From Burkholderia sp. 9120 (lineage in GTDB: Bacteria > Pseudomonadota > Gammaproteobacteria > Burkholderiales > Burkholderiaceae): DNA of 64,000 nt. The stretch is taken from the NCBI RefSeq assembly GCF_000745015.1, contig NZ_JQNA01000002.1, forward strand, positions 4,278,001 to 4,342,000, read 5' to 3'. Each line of letters begins with the position of its first letter. The stretch's first letter is position 1. The notes under the pieces were generated by a model that saw nothing but the letters and a program-made list of their open reading frames with translations, did not search any database and had not been told where the DNA came from. Of the stretch, positions 42,363 through 53,400 are shown piece after piece. The translations under genes were made by a program, and so were the position numbers.

Positions 42363-42839
42363 TCAGGGCTGATTGACCACGATGTAGGTCACGTTGCTGC
42401 CTTGATACTGCGGTTGATACCAGACCGTCCCGCATTGCATGTACGCGACATTGACACGCATCACCTGAACGCAACTCGGCGGCAACTGATTGGCGCGTAT
42501 CACCGAGCCGACCACCGCCGACGTAACCGCCACCGTTGCGGTCACGGCCGCGGCCGTCGCGATCGGATGATAGTGGTCGTCATAACGGCCGCCGTGATTG
42601 TCGACGTTGATGTTGACGTCACGATTGCTGTTCACGTTGACGTTCTTGTTGCTGTTCACCGTGGTCCGACTCGAACTGCGGTTCACCTTGTTGCCGCCCG
42701 CCGGCCCGGGTCGATTGATGGATGCCTTGGCCTGCCCTTTTTCACGCGGTCCGGCCAGCGAGTCGGCCGACGCGGCAGCGGTGACAAGCGCAACAGCCGT
42801 GACCGCCAGCAGAACGAATTGCGAATGTGTCCGTTTCAT
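42363..42839 (-). CDS. Exported hypothetical protein, 158 aa
   Basis: A signal peptide (MKRTHSQFVLLAVTAVALVT, cleavage near AAASADS) is followed by an Asn/Ser-rich low-complexity stretch (TVNSNKNVNVNSNRDVNINV) and a Tyr/Val-rich end with two Cys (PPSCVQVMRVNVAYMQCGTVWYQP) that may form a disulphide. The central VTATVAVTSAVVGSVI segment is hydrophobic. It is downstream of the DUF2092 gene by 11 bp with AGGGG before the ATG, so the two are co-transcribed. Pairs like this occur in Burkholderiaceae; the function is unknown. Confidence 0.8.
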   Translation of the reverse strand: MKRTHSQFVLLAVTAVALVTAAASADSLAGPREKGQAKASINRPGPAGGNKVNRSSSRTTVNSNKNVNVNSNRDVNINVDNHGGRYDDHYHPIATAAAVTATVAVTSAVVGSVIRANQLPPSCVQVMRVNVAYMQCGTVWYQPQYQGSNVTYIVVNQP

Positions 42840-42850
42840 CTGGTCACCCC

Positions 42851-43618
42851 TTATTCCTTGACTTTCTTGAACGGGATCGACGTATCGCCCTTGCCCGGTG
42901 CGAACGTAAAGCTGGATTCCTTGATGGCCGGCGTCAGGTTCCAGCGGTACACCGCGCTGTATTCAGGCTTGCTGTCGTCGTCGGTCGTCGTGATGACGAG
43001 CTTGCAGGGCAAGGGCTTGTCGGAGCGGGACACCCACAACTGCCAGTCGGCGCCATCCTGGCGGAACGCCAGGTGATCACACACCTTGCCGTCGACCTTC
43101 GACGGGCCGACGTACGCCGCGCTCTTGAGCGCGTCGATCTGCGACTGATCGCTGCCGAACAGGAACAGATCTTCCATGGGCAACTGCAGGCCGTAGTAGT
43201 CCTCGAACTGGTGCAAGGCATCGAGGATTTTCGGCGGTGCGTTGACCGTGGTGTAGTACTTCAGGCTCGGCGAGTACTGCGTAAGCTGTTTGCCGTTGTA
43301 GAAGTACTCGCGGCTTTGCGTGTCGGTTTCGGCTCGCGCGTAGAGATGACTTCTGCCCTGCACCACCATCTCCGTGGTGCCGAGCGTCTTGATCTTTTGC
43401 CCGTTGTCGAGCACGACATCGCGCTCCACCGCGGCGTTCACCTGGAAATCAGGCAGGCTGCGAAGGTAATCTCCCATTTGCACCACTTTATCCACGACCT
43501 GTGGATTGACCACGGCGGCGGAGTCGGCGGGTTCGGGGGCATTGGTTGCGTCGGCGGCCCAGACTGAGGTGGTCAGTGGAACCACCAGCAGACATAGCAA
43601 TCTGGCGCTAGGTGCCAT
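42851..43618 (-). CDS. DUF2092-family periplasmic protein
   Basis: A 255-residue exported protein with a signal peptide (LLCLLVVPLTTSVWAADA). The core has the DUF2092 features VDKVVQMGDYLRSLPDFQVN, FYNGKQLTQYSPSLKYYTTV and the end VYRWNLTPAIKESSFTFAPG, a LolA/LppX-like half-barrel fold that suggests binding of a hydrophobic ligand or lipid. AGGAG stands upstream of ATG 43618. First gene of a two-gene unit. Confidence 0.88.
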   Translation of the reverse strand: MAPSARLLCLLVVPLTTSVWAADATNAPEPADSAAVVNPQVVDKVVQMGDYLRSLPDFQVNAAVERDVVLDNGQKIKTLGTTEMVVQGRSHLYARAETDTQSREYFYNGKQLTQYSPSLKYYTTVNAPPKILDALHQFEDYYGLQLPMEDLFLFGSDQSQIDALKSAAYVGPSKVDGKVCDHLAFRQDGADWQLWVSRSDKPLPCKLVITTTDDDSKPEYSAVYRWNLTPAIKESSFTFAPGKGDTSIPFKKVKE

Positions 43619-44064
43619 AGGGCTTCTCCTGAATAGTCGTAGTACAGGATCGAAAAACGACGGTAATAGCGATTTCGAACAGGCAGCTGATACGGCGGGT
43701 CAACGCGGGCCGGCCTCAGCCCAATGGTTATTGCTTGTGTTTCGTTGATGCGTATTTCAGTGACACTCAATGAAATGCGAATTCGCGCAGACATTCGAAG
43801 CCACGGATTCGAATTCGACAAGCGGTGGAGGATGGATATCCGCGTCAGACTTTACTTCAATTTTCACTGCATGCGTGATGTTGGCGATAAAAATAGGGAT
43901 CAGTAATTCGTGCTGAATCGAAGTCCATATCACATATTTACAATGGTGGCGCATTCGCTGCCAAAAATTCCAGCCATTCCATTATGCGTATGCCGGGAAC
44001 CCCTTGGCCAATGAACATCGGCATGCCGTGGAACGGTTGCTGTATTGCATCATCGATTGATATG

Positions 44065-44092
44065 TTGAATTTTTCTTTTCGGGTGCTACACT
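44065..44092 (+). promoter_or_regulatory. Candidate promoter for tpsA
   Basis: TTGAAT (44065-44070), 16-bp spacer, TACACT (44087-44092). It would give a 5' leader of about 340 nt before the exoprotein start. Confidence 0.4.
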
Positions 44093-44153
44093 CAATTCGC
44101 GCACAATCATGCATGACAGGTGTGGCTTTCTTTTAAACCACCGCTGACTTTTC

Positions 44154-44255
44154 ATGGAAGTCAGTGTGAAAGCGAGCCTGCGCAAGATACTGCTCGTCAT
44201 GCCGGCGTTTTATCGCGTTCGCTTCGCGCAACGATTCAATCGTGAATCGTTGTAA
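44154..44255 (+). CDS. Possible 33-aa leader peptide upstream of tpsA
   Basis: Short frame MEVSVKASLRKILLVMPAFY then RVRFAQRFNRESL, ending at TAA 44253-44255. Its last codons lie within a perfect 10-bp hairpin, an arrangement like translation-dependent attenuators, but no clear ribosome binding site is seen and it could be chance. Confidence 0.3.
   Translation: MEVSVKASLRKILLVMPAFYRVRFAQRFNRESL
44229..44252. repeat. Perfect 10-bp hairpin in the tpsA leader
   Basis: CAACGATTCA, ATCG loop, TGAATCGTTG. It sits about 190 bp before the tpsA start. No T-tail, so it may be a regulatory RNA hairpin or protein site. Confidence 0.7.
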
Positions 44256-44442
44256 TAGACATGCCGTTGCAATACGCATTTCATTCGACTATTCGTCGTT
44301 GTCCAGATGTCCACGCAATGAAAATTCGACCTCCGCGTTAAAGGTCGATCCGTGATCGCCACCCTGCGGTTCGCGACGATTCTGCATGCCGTTTTCGCCG
44401 AAGCTTCCCATTCCGATTGCGATGCTCACGATTGACGACGCC

Positions 44443-47400
44443 ATGAACCATATCTTTCGCCTGTGCTGGAATCGTGCTCTCAAACAGTGGGTCGTTGCGT
44501 CCGAGCTGGCCACGCGTCGATCGGCGGGCGCCTCCGGCCAATGTGGCCGAGCCGCGAAACGCGGCGTGGGTTCATCGTTCGTCGTGACGGTGTCGTTCAT
44601 CGTCGCCGAGCTGGCGCATGCGGGCGGCCCGAGCGGCGGACAGATTGTCTCCGGCGCCGGCAGTATCCAGCAATCGGGCGCGACGACCACGATCCAGCAA
44701 GGCAGTCAGACGCTCCAGTTGAACTGGCAAAGCTTCAATATCGGCGCGGGCCAAACGGTCAATTTTCTGCAGCCGGGGCGCGGTTCGATCGCGGTCAATC
44801 GCATCCTGGGCAGCACGCCGAGCGAGATATTCGGGCGTCTGAACGCCAACGGCCAGGTGTGGCTGATCAATCCCAACGGCGTGCTGTTCGGCCCCACGGC
44901 GCAGGTCAACGTGGGCGGCCTGGTGGCCACTACACTGGACCTCGACGCCGGCACCCTCGGCAGCAATAGTCGCCGTTTCAGCGGCTCCGGCAAGGGCAGC
45001 GTCGTCAATCAAGGCACGATATCCGCCGCCGACGGCGGTTACGTCGCCCTGCTGGGCAACGTGGTCTCCAACCAGGGCGTGATCAGCGCGCGGCTCGGCA
45101 CGATTGCGCTCGCCGGTGGCAGCGCCGCGACGCTGACGTTCAACGGCTCGCAGCTCGTGCGACTCCAGGTGGACGGCAGCACGCTGAACAACCTCGCGGA
45201 GAACCGCCAGTTGCTGATCGCCGACGGCGGCCAGGTGATCATGACGGCCGGCGCCAAAGATGCGCTGCTGGCCAGCGCGGTGAACAACACGGGCAAGGTG
45301 CGCGCGCAGACGGTCGAAAACCATCAAGGCACAATCACGTTGCTGGCGGGTATGGAAGCCGGCCAGGTCAACGTCGGCGGGACCCTGGACGCCAGCGCGC
45401 CGGGCGGCGGCAACGGCGGCTCGATCGAAACCTCGGGCGCGCATTTCAGCGTGGCGCCGGGCACCCGGATCACGGCGGCCGCGCCCAGCGGGCGGGCCGG
45501 TACGTGGCGGGTCGACCCGATCGATCTGACTATCGACGCCACCGCCGCCACCGCCATTTCGAGCACGCTGCAGGGCGGCACGAACGTCACCGAGCAGACC
45601 ACGGCGTCGGGCGCCTCGGGCTTCGGCGTGCAGGCGCCGGGCGCGGGCGACATCAACGTCAATTCGGCGATCAGCTGGACCAACGCGGCCGCCAGTCTGA
45701 CGCTGCAGGCGCTCAACGCGATCTACGTGAACGCGCCGGTAACCGGTGCGGGCGCGGTGACGATGCAGGCCGGCACCGGCAATCTGACCATCGCCTCGGG
45801 CGCGTCTATTGTGGGCGGCGCCGGCGTGGTGCTGGCCACCGCCGCCAACTTCGTGAACAACGCGGGCAGTGCCGCCGTCAGCACGGGAACCGCGTCGCCG
45901 TGGCTGATCTATTCGACCAACCCCATGAGCGATACGGCCGGTGGACTCACGCCTTCGTTCATCCAGTACAACGCCGCATACAACGCCACGAACCCCACCG
46001 CGCCGGTCGTCGCCGGCAACGGCTTCCTCTATGGCCTGGCGCCCACCGTCACCCTCACCGGCCTGACCGGCAGCGTGACCAAAGTCTACGACGGCACGAC
46101 GCTCGCCAGTCTGAGCGGCGCCAACCTGGTGACGACGGGACTCGTCAACGGCAATATCGTCACGAAAGCCACCGGCACGTATGCGTCGGCAAATGCCGGT
46201 TCGGGCATTTCGGTCAGCTCGCCAACCTCGATCGCGAACGTCAGCTTCGCCGATTCGACCGGCACCATTCCCGTGTACGGCTACAAAGCGGCCGGCTCGC
46301 CCGCCACCGCCATCATCGGCATCATCACGCCCGCGCCGCTCACGGCCACCATTGTCGGCAATCCGACCAAGGTGTACGACGGCACCACCTCGGCGCCGCT
46401 CACGGCGAGCAATTACGGTTTCACCGGTTTCGTGGCCGGCCAGGGCGCGACGGTCAATCAGGCCAGTTCCGTCTCTTATGCAAGCGCCGACGCCGGCACG
46501 GCGATCCCGGTCAATGCGACGTTCACGTCGACGAATTTCGTCGCGAACACCGGCACGAATCTGGCGAATTACTCGCTGCCGGTCTCCGCGACGGGCAGCG
46601 GCGCCATCACGCCCGCGCCGCTGATCATTAGCGGGCTGATCGCCGGCAACAAGGTCTACGACGGCACGCGGGCCGACACGCTCAACGTGAACGGCGCGTC
46701 GCTGTTCGGCATCATCGGCGCGGACAGCGGACAGGTGGCGCTGAACGCATTGGGCGCGGCCGGCACCTTCTTTACCCCGAACGTCGGCACCGGCATCACG
46801 GTGGTCGCCAGCGGCTTCACCCTGACGGGCGCGAAGGCGTCCAACTACCAGATCAGCCCGCCCTTGAACCTCGCGGCCGACATCACGCCGAAGCTTCTGT
46901 CGATCACGGGCGTCACCGCGAACAGCAAGGTGTACGACGCTACGACGACGGCTTCGCTCAACGTCGGCAGCGCTGCCGTGTCGGGGCTGGTGCCGTCCGA
47001 CAGCGGCAACGTCACCCTGTCGACGAGCGGCTCGACCGGCACCTTCAGTCAGGCCGATGTGGGCAGCAACCTGGCCGTCTCGGCGAACGGCTTCGTGCTG
47101 GCCGGATCGGCGGCCGGCAATTACTCGGTCGCGGCGCTCACCGGCGTCACGGCGAATATCACGCCGGCGGCGTTGACCATTACCTTCTTCGGTTTGCCGA
47201 CCAAGGTCTACGACGGCAGCGTCAACGCCACGCTCGGCGCGGCGAACTACACGATCGCCGGTTTCGTGGGCGGCCAAGGCGCCACCATCGGACAGACCTC
47301 GTCGGTCTACGCCAGCAAGAACGCCGGGACCGGCATTGCCGTCACCGCGACGCTGGCGCCGTCGGATTTCACGCCCGCGGCGGGCACCTCGATGTCGAAC

Positions 47401-50400
47401 TACACGTTCCCGGCCAGCCTGACGAATCCGAACGGCATCATCCAGCAGGCGCCGATCGTGGTCGGCATCATCAACAACCCGACCAAGGTTTACGATTCGA
47501 CGACCACGGCGACGCTCGGCCCCGGCAACTACCAGGTGAGCGGCGCGATTCCCGGCGAGACCGTCAACCTGAATCCGGCGCCGATCACCGGCGCCTATGC
47601 GTCGCCCAACGTCGGCTTCCAGGGCGTGAGCACCAGCCTGAACGCGGCCAATTTTTCCGCGGGGCCCGGCACCCTGCTCTCCAACTACGCGCTGCCCGCC
47701 ACGGCGATCGGCATGGGCACGATCGTGCAGATGGCGCTGAGCGGCAGCTTTACCGCGGCGATTACCAACAATCCGTCGAAGACTTACGACGGCACCACCG
47801 TCGCCACGATTCCCGCCGGCGACTTCACGCTGTCGGGCTTCCAGGGCAACGACAGCGCGGCCGTGTCGCAAACCATCACCGGACAATATGCGTCGAAGAA
47901 TGCGGGCCAGCAGCCCGTTTCGGCCACGCTGACCTTGGGCGACTTCACGGCGGGCGCAGGCACGAATCTGGGCAACTACACGTTCCCCGTGATCGCCTAC
48001 GGCGTCGGCACGATCATTCCGGCGCCGCTCACGGTCAGCATCGTCGGCAATCCGAGCAAGGTCTACAACGGCGTCGCGAGCGCGCGGCTCAACAGCGGCA
48101 ACTTCCAGATCGGCGGCTTCGTGAGCGGCGAAGGCGCGACGATCACGCCGTCCACCCAGTTCAACTACGCGCAAGCCAATGCGGGCGGCTGGACCGTCAG
48201 CGGACAACTGGTGCCGGGCAACTATGCGGCCAACGGCAATACGCTGTTGAGCAACTACACGCTGCCGACCACCGCGTCGGGCCCCGGCACGATCACGCAG
48301 GCGCCGCTCTATATCCTCAACACCTACGCGAACAACAAGGTCTACGACACGACCACGGCCGATACCCTGAATGTCGGCAGCGCCGCGCTGTCGGGCCTGG
48401 TGGCGGGCGACACGAACAGCGTAACGCTGAACACCTCCACCGCCGGTACGTTCGCGCAGTCCAACGTCGGCAACGGCATCGCGGTAAGCGCGAACGGCTT
48501 CAGCATTTCAGGCAGTGCCGCCGGCAATTACGCGCTGCAGCCGATCGCCGGACTGACGGCGAACATCACCCCGGCGCAACTGTTCGTGAACGGCGCCATG
48601 GCGAACAACAAGGTCTACGACGGCACTACGGCGGCGACGATCAATAGCGGCGGCGCCACGTTGTCGGGCGTGCTCGGCAACGACAACGTCACGCTGGCTT
48701 CCGGCGCCGCCAGCGGTCAGTTCATCACACCGGCCGCGGGCACCAATCTGCAGGTGGTCGCGAGCGGCTTCACCGTCGGCGGCGCGCAGGCGGGTAACTA
48801 CACGGTGTCGCAACCGTCGAACCTGATCGCCAATATCACACCGGCGCCCCTCACCGTCGTGATCAGCGGCAATCCGGTCAAGCAGTACGACGGCAGTACC
48901 TCGGTGTCGCTCGGGGCGTCCGATTTCACGCTCACCGGTTTTGTGGGCAGTCAGAGCGCCACGGTCACGCAGACCGCGTCGAGCGGTTATTTTTCGCCGA
49001 ACGTCGGCACGAACATTGGGATCGGCGCCACGCTGGAGCCGTCCGACTACGCCGCGCCGCTCGGCACGAACCTCTCGAACTATCTGCTGCCGACGTCCGC
49101 GACGGGTTCGCTCGGCGCGATCACGGCGAAGGTGATCGACCTCACCGGCACGCGCGTCTATGACGGCACGATCAATGCCGCTTCGGGACTCTTCAGCTCG
49201 GGCGGTCTGGTCAACGGCGTCAACGGCCAGACGCTCACGTTGAGCGGCGTCGGCACGCTGCCCAGTAAAAACGTCGGCAACAAGGTGCCGCTGGGCAGTC
49301 TGGGCACCCTCGCGTTGTCCGACGGAACCGGCCTCGCGAGCAACTACACGCTGACGGGCGGCACCGATTGGGTGACCGTGACGCCGGCCCTTCTGACGGT
49401 CCTCAATACGACCGCCAGCAACAAGATCTACGACGGCACCACGGCCGCGGCGCTGCAGAATGCGCTGCTGTACGGCGTGATCGGCGGCGACAACGTGTTG
49501 CTCGGCAACGCGGCGACCGGCACGTTCAACAACAAGAACGTCGGCACCAACAAGCCGGTGTCCACGCAGATGACGATCTCCGGCACGGACGCCGGCAACT
49601 ACACGCTGGTCCAGCCGAGCGGCATTGTGGCGAGCATTACGGCGCTCGGTATCACGGTGGGCGCCACCGGCATCAACAAGGTGTACGACGGCACCACCGC
49701 GGCGCAGGTGTCGATGAGCAGCCCCGGCGTGGTGGCGGGCGACAATGTGGCGTTCACCAGCGCGTCGTCCAGTTTTGCGCAGGCCGACGTCGGCAACGCC
49801 ATTCCGGTCACGGTAATGGGCATCGGCGTGAGCGGCAGCGATGCCGGCAACTACACGCTGAACAACACCTCGGCCACGACCAGTGCCAACATCACGCCGT
49901 TCGTGCTGAATCTGACCGGCAACCGGGTGTACGACACCACCGCTATCGCGGCGGCCAACCTGTTCGGTGCGAACGGCACGCTGGCCGGCGCCAACGGCGA
50001 GACGCTGACGCTGACCGGCACAGGGCAACTCACGGACAAGAACGTCGGCAATCAGAAGGCCTTCGCGGCGAACGGCCTGAGCGGCTACACGCTGACCGGC
50101 GTAGGCGGCGCCAAGTCGACCAACTACACGTTGAGCGGCGGAACGGACTGGGTCACGATTACGCCCGCGAGCCTGACGGTCACCGGCACGTATGCCGACA
50201 ACAAGGTGTACGACGGCACGACCAGTGCGGCACTTCACGGTGCGGCGCTGAACGGCGTGCTCGGCTCGGACAACGTGACGTTGGCCAACGACACGGTCGG
50301 GCAATTCAACGACAAAAACGTCGGCACCGGCAAGCCGGTCACCACCAGCATGACCACGACGGGCAGCGACGCCGGCAATTACACATTGACCCAGCCCGGT

Positions 50401-53400
50401 GGCATCACCGCCGACATCACGGCGCTCGGCATCACGGTCGACGCCACCGGCAACAACAAGGTCTACGACGGCACGAGAAGCGCCACTGTGGCGCTCGGCA
50501 GCACGGGCGTGGTGGCGGGCGACAACATCTCGTTCACCAGCAGCTCGGCCACCTTCCTGCAGCCCAACGTCGCTAACGGCATCCCGATCGCCGTGGTCGG
50601 CATCGGGGCGACCGGCGCCGACGCGGGCAACTATACGTTGAGCAACAGCACGGCGTCGACCAGCGCGAACATCACGCCTTATGCGTTGAGTCTGCAGGGC
50701 ACGCGTGTCTACGACGCGACCACCGGCGCCAACGCGACGCTCTTCGGCAGCAACGGCGTGCTCACTGGCGTGAACGGCGAAACGTTGACGCTCGGCGGCG
50801 CCGGCACGCTGTCCACCAAAAACGTCGGCACGCAGCAACCGTTCGCGGCCGGCGGCCTCGCCGGCTTCACGCTGACGGGCAACGGCGCGGCCCTGCAGAG
50901 CAACTACACGCTGACGGGCGGCACCGACTGGGTCACCGTTACGCCGGCGACGCTCACGGTCAGCGGCGCCTCGGTGAACACGAAAGTCTACGACGCCACC
51001 ACGAGCGCCACGTTGAGCGGCGCGACGCTATCGGGCGTGCTGCTGGCCGATACGGTCACGCTCGGCAACGACACCAGCGGCACGTTCGCCGACAAAAACG
51101 TCGGCACGTCAAAAACCGTGACGGCGTCCACCATGACGATCGGCGGGGCGGATGCCGGCAACTACACGCTCGTGCAACCCACCGGCCTGACCGGCACGAT
51201 CACGCAGCGTCCGATCACGGTCACGGCCACCGGCAGCGACAAGGTCTACGACGGCTCGACTTCGGCGACGGCGGGCGTCGCCAGTACCGGCGTGCTGGCG
51301 GGCGACACCGTGAGCTTCAGCTACGGCACCGCCGCGTTCAACTCGCCGAACGCGGGCACCGGTATTCCGGTTCAGGTCGGCGGCATCACCGGCAGCGGCA
51401 TTGATGCGGGCAACTATTCGTTCAACACCACGGCCACGACCTCCGCGAACATCCTCCAGGCGGTGCTGAACCTCACCGGCACGCGCGCTTACGACGGCAG
51501 CACGAACGCGGTCGCAGGCCTGTTCGGCAGCAATGGCGTCGTGACCGGCGTCAACGGCGAAACGCTTACGTTGAGCGGCACAGGTACGCTGACGTCGAAA
51601 AACGTCGGCACGCAGACGCCGTTTACCGCCACGGGTCTGAATGGCTTCTCGCTGAGCGGCAACGGTGCTGCGCTGGCCAGCAACTACACGCTCGCGGGCG
51701 GCGTCGACTGGGTCACGATCACGCCGCTGTCGATCACCGTCGGCGCAACGGGGCAGAACAAAACCTACGACGGCACGACGGCCGCGACGGTGACGCTCGG
51801 CAGTAGCGGCGTGATCGCGGGCGATACGTTGAACTTCAGCTACGGCTCGGCCAGCTTCAGCACACCCAATGCCGGACACGCGATTCCGATCGCTGTAAGC
51901 GGTATTGCCGGCAGCGGCGCGGACGTGGGCAATTACGCCATCAATACGACCGCCACGACGAGCGCAGATATCGATCCGTTCATCCTCACGCTGAGAGGCA
52001 CACGCGTCTACGACGGCACGACCGACGCCAACGCGATCCTGTTTGGCAATAGCGGCGTGCTGAGCGGCGTCAACGGCGAAACGCTGACGCTCACCGGCAC
52101 CGGTACGCTGGTGGGCAAGAACGTGAGCCCGGCCCAGGCGTTCACATCGACGGGCCTGAACGGTTTCACGCTGACCGGCAACGGCGCGGCGCTGGCCGGC
52201 AACTACACGTTCGTGGGCAGTGTGCCGTGGGTCGCGATTACGCCGAAGGCGCTGAGCGTGACGGCCGTCGGGCAGAACAAAACCTACGACGGCACGACGC
52301 TCGCGCAACTCGGCAGCTTCACCGTGAGCGGCCTCGTGGCGGGCGACAACGCGTCGATCTCGTATGGCGCGGCCAATTTCGGCTCGCCGAATGTCGGCAC
52401 CGCGATTCCGGTGACGGTCACGGGTATCAGCGGCAGCGGCGGGGATATCGCCAACTACACGTTCCCCGGCTCGGCCACCACCAGCGCGGATATCACGGCG
52501 GCGATCCTCAACCTGACCGGCACGCGCAGTTACGACGGCACGGCCAACGCGTCCGCCGGGCTGTTCGGCAGCAATGGCGTGTTGACCGGGGTGAACGGCG
52601 AGACGCTGACGCTGGGCGGCGCCGGCACGCTGGCCACGAAGAACGCGGGCACCCAGCAACCGTTCGCCGCCAACGGTCTCGCCGGCTTCACGCTGACGGG
52701 CAACGGCGCGGCGCAGGCCAGCAACTACACGTTCGCCGGCGGCGTCGACTGGGTCACCGTCAACCCGCTTGCCGTCACGCTCACCGCCAGTGGACAGAAC
52801 AAGACCTACGACGGCACCACCACCGCCCAGGTCACACTCGGCGAGAGCGGCGTGCTGACCGGCGACACCGTCACGTTCCACTACACGGGCGCGAACTTCA
52901 ACACGCCGAACGTCGGCAACGCGATTCCGGTGCGGGTCTCCGGCATTACCGGCAGCGGCGCGGACGCCGGCAACTACACGTTCGCGAACAGCGCGACGAC
53001 CAGCGCCAATATCACCCCGGCCATTCTCAATCTGACCGGCACGCGCAGCTACGACGGCACCGCCACCGCAGCGCCGGGGCTGTTCGGCAACAACGGCGTG
53101 CTGACCGGCGTCAACGGTGAAACGCTGACGCTCGGCGGCACGGGTGCCTTGTCCTCGAAGAACGTCGGCACGCAGATTCCGTTCGCGGCGAATGGGCTCG
53201 GTGGTTTTACGCTGACGGGCAACGGCGCGGCGCAAGCCGGCAACTACACGTTCGCCGGAGGCGTCGACTGGGTGAGCATCACGCCGCTCTCGCTGACGCT
53301 CGTCACCACGGCGCAGAACAAGACCTACGACAGCACGACGACCGCCCAGATCAGCGGCTTGACGATTCGTGGCCTGCTGGCGGGCGACTCCGCCAACTTC

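Larger units (their letters stand above)
43619..44442. other. Long AT-rich intergenic region and leader of the TPS exoprotein gene
   Basis: 824 bp between divergent transcription units. It holds the promoter region of the DUF2092 operon, a candidate promoter for the exoprotein gene (44065-44092), a 33-codon leader frame (44154-44255) and a 10-bp hairpin (44229-44252). No larger gene is supported. Confidence 0.55.
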
